Shown in pieces: positions 62,908-64,000 of a stretch of 64,000 bases of DNA. Positions within the stretch are counted from its first letter, which is position 1, and the number at the start of each line of letters is the position of its first letter. This DNA is from Melanopsichium pennsylvanicum (lineage: Eukaryota; Basidiomycota; Ustilaginomycetes; Ustilaginales), in contig OAPG01000009.1 of assembly GCA_900208305.1 (NCBI GenBank), forward strand, positions 1 through 64,000, in the 5' to 3' direction. The position numbers and the translations under genes were made by a program. The notes below the pieces were generated by a model. The model searched no databases. It saw only the letters and a program-made list of their open reading frames with translations, and was not told the origin of the DNA.

Positions 62908-63598
62908 GTTGTGTGAATGCGTTTTCTCGGGATGATGATGTGTGCCCTCCACAACCGGATGTTGCTGAATCCGTCCTCCCACTTGGCAGCAGAGCTTTGA
63001 TCAGAGCACCGTTGGTGGCAGCAAAGCAGTTGTGTTAAGCAAAGCTGGGGTTTGAGAAAAGGTCTGCAAGCTAGACTTCTCAAGAGAATGATGCAGTGAT
63101 GATCAAGATGAAGTAGTGAGAGATGATTCTTGGAGAAGTGTGAATGCGGTTCGACAAGAGCGCCTCGAGAAATTTGTAGCAGAAAGTCTTCCGCGTGCCG
63201 TATGACGATCCGTTAAATCGGTTGGCTAGAGCATAATCGGGATCATCGGGAGAGTATTTTCTGTAGATTGTTCTAACAGCAATAAACACGTCTGACTCAT
63301 TAGAACTGCGAAATGAGGGGCGCGTCGCGTTGAGAGTGCAGTTCGTGTAGAAATTGCAAAGAGCAGACCAACACCACGCTCCACACACTTTGTACGAGTC
63401 TTAGACTCGCTTGGCTGGGATTGGACGACGTTAAACTTTCTCCACCGCCATCATTCGCACGCTTTGCTGTCACCAACACGGTGCCTTCACATCCAACGTT
63501 CAGTCTCATAGCTCTTATATCCTTCATAGGCCCCTCGATTGTTCTCTCGGAGAGTCTTGCACCCTTGTGCATCGAAATCCGGCTTTCGATCGAACACA
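62908..63598. promoter_or_regulatory. Divergent NUP170/PRI2 intergenic region
   Basis: A 0.7-kb spacer. It contains two ACGCGxx-like words at ~63307-63314 and 63427-63432, but no clear Mlu1 cell-cycle box (ACGCGT). No gene is seen; the overlapping plus-strand frame at 63421-63918 is a shadow of PRI2. Confidence 0.4.
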
Positions 63599-64000
63599 AT
63601 GTTTCGAACAGCCGCACCTCCATCGGTACCTTCGACCTTTGGCGATGCCAGTGCTTCCGCACATGCGAGCTCCTCCGCTTCTGGACTTGTAGCACGCCAT
63701 CATACCGACAAGGCACTTGCACGCTACCCTCACCGACTCAATTTCTATACTCTTCCTCCGGTCCACGAAGTAACCATCGAACAGTTCGAGTCATGGGCCA
63801 TCGACCGTCTCAAGGTGCTCGCCGAGATCGAGTCTTCGCAGGCTCGCAATCGCACCTATTCCGAGACCAAGGACGCCGTCAATGCGCTCGCCAAGCGATT
63901 ATTGCCTCTGAACGCTAACACCGCCATCAAGACCGCCGATTTGCTCGCAGAGCGTTTGAAGGATCATGTCAGCCATTTTGTGCTACGTCTCGCCTTCTGC
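63599..64000 (+). CDS. PRI2: DNA primase large subunit Pri2, N-terminal part (runs off window)
   Basis: 134 codons from ATG 63599, still open at the window end. After a Ser/Ala-rich start (~45 residues) comes YPHRLNFYTLPPVHEVTIEQFESWAIDRLKVLAEIE, the conserved beginning of eukaryotic primase large subunits, then RNRTYSETKDAVN. The protein partners with the catalytic primase subunit in the Pol alpha-primase complex that starts Okazaki fragments. The iron-sulphur C-terminal domain lies outside the window. Start chosen as first ATG in frame (ACACAATG). Confidence 0.9.
   Translation, partial: MFRTAAPPSVPSTFGDASASAHASSSASGLVARHHTDKALARYPHRLNFYTLPPVHEVTIEQFESWAIDRLKVLAEIESSQARNRTYSETKDAVNALAKRLLPLNANTAIKTADLLAERLKDHVSHFVLRLAFC

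Noticed and set aside
1..64000. CRISPR array, bacterial operons, Shine-Dalgarno sites
   Set aside because: The sequence is a eukaryotic nuclear chromosome end; none of the repeats has CRISPR-like regular spacing, and prokaryotic signals are not expected.

Overview
The window is the left end of a fungal chromosome. It opens with C-rich (CCCTAA)n telomere and runs through about 8 kb of repeat-rich subtelomere into a gene-dense, intron-poor housekeeping region. The TTAGGG-type telomere, nearly intronless long genes, the protein signatures (bifunctional HIS7, fungal Utp6, Vps27, YBT1-like ABC transporter) and intergenic style point to a basidiomycete smut (Ustilaginomycotina, probably Ustilaginaceae). 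That placement is inference; no rRNA, mating-type or effector marker lies in the window.

Region 1 (1-8111) is telomere followed by a pair of ~560-bp inverted repeats (173-739 and 6885-7443). They bracket ~6.1 kb carrying two related, convergent P-loop genes. The first (1356-4535) combines an NTPase domain with what looks like a PD-(D/E)XK nuclease signature. The second (4478-5947, minus strand) is a 3'-truncated paralogue. Outside the right arm lie short tandem repeats, a third partial copy of the arm and a tiny interstitial telomere tract.

Region 2 (8112-30593): SEC4-type Rab GTPase (-), UTP6 (+), ATP11 (-), a broken NmrA-like oxidoreductase gene, a LIM/C1/RhoGAP protein (+) and RPB1 (-; one 206-nt intron after codon 32, degenerate CTD). 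Region 3 (30594-46730) holds four plus-strand genes: VPS27, a 1906-aa ABCC transporter, a secreted aspartic protease and an unrecognised low-complexity protein. Region 4 (47023-64000): HIS7 (-), a SWI3/RSC8 SWIRM-SANT protein (+), a 77-aa complex I subunit NDUFB2 with one intron (-), PDA1 (+, one intron), a NUP155/NUP170 nucleoporin (-) and the 5' part of PRI2 (+), which runs off the window.

The housekeeping genes are functionally unrelated neighbours: secretion, ribosome biogenesis, respiration, transcription, endosomal sorting, histidine synthesis, chromatin, nuclear pore and replication. Pairs are often divergent with 0.7-1.9 kb spacers or convergent with 0.2-0.9 kb spacers. The least ordinary part is the inverted-repeat-bracketed subtelomeric cassette. 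Other points of interest are the RPB1 CTD, the NmrA pseudogene and a 15-bp motif found three times in intergenic DNA.
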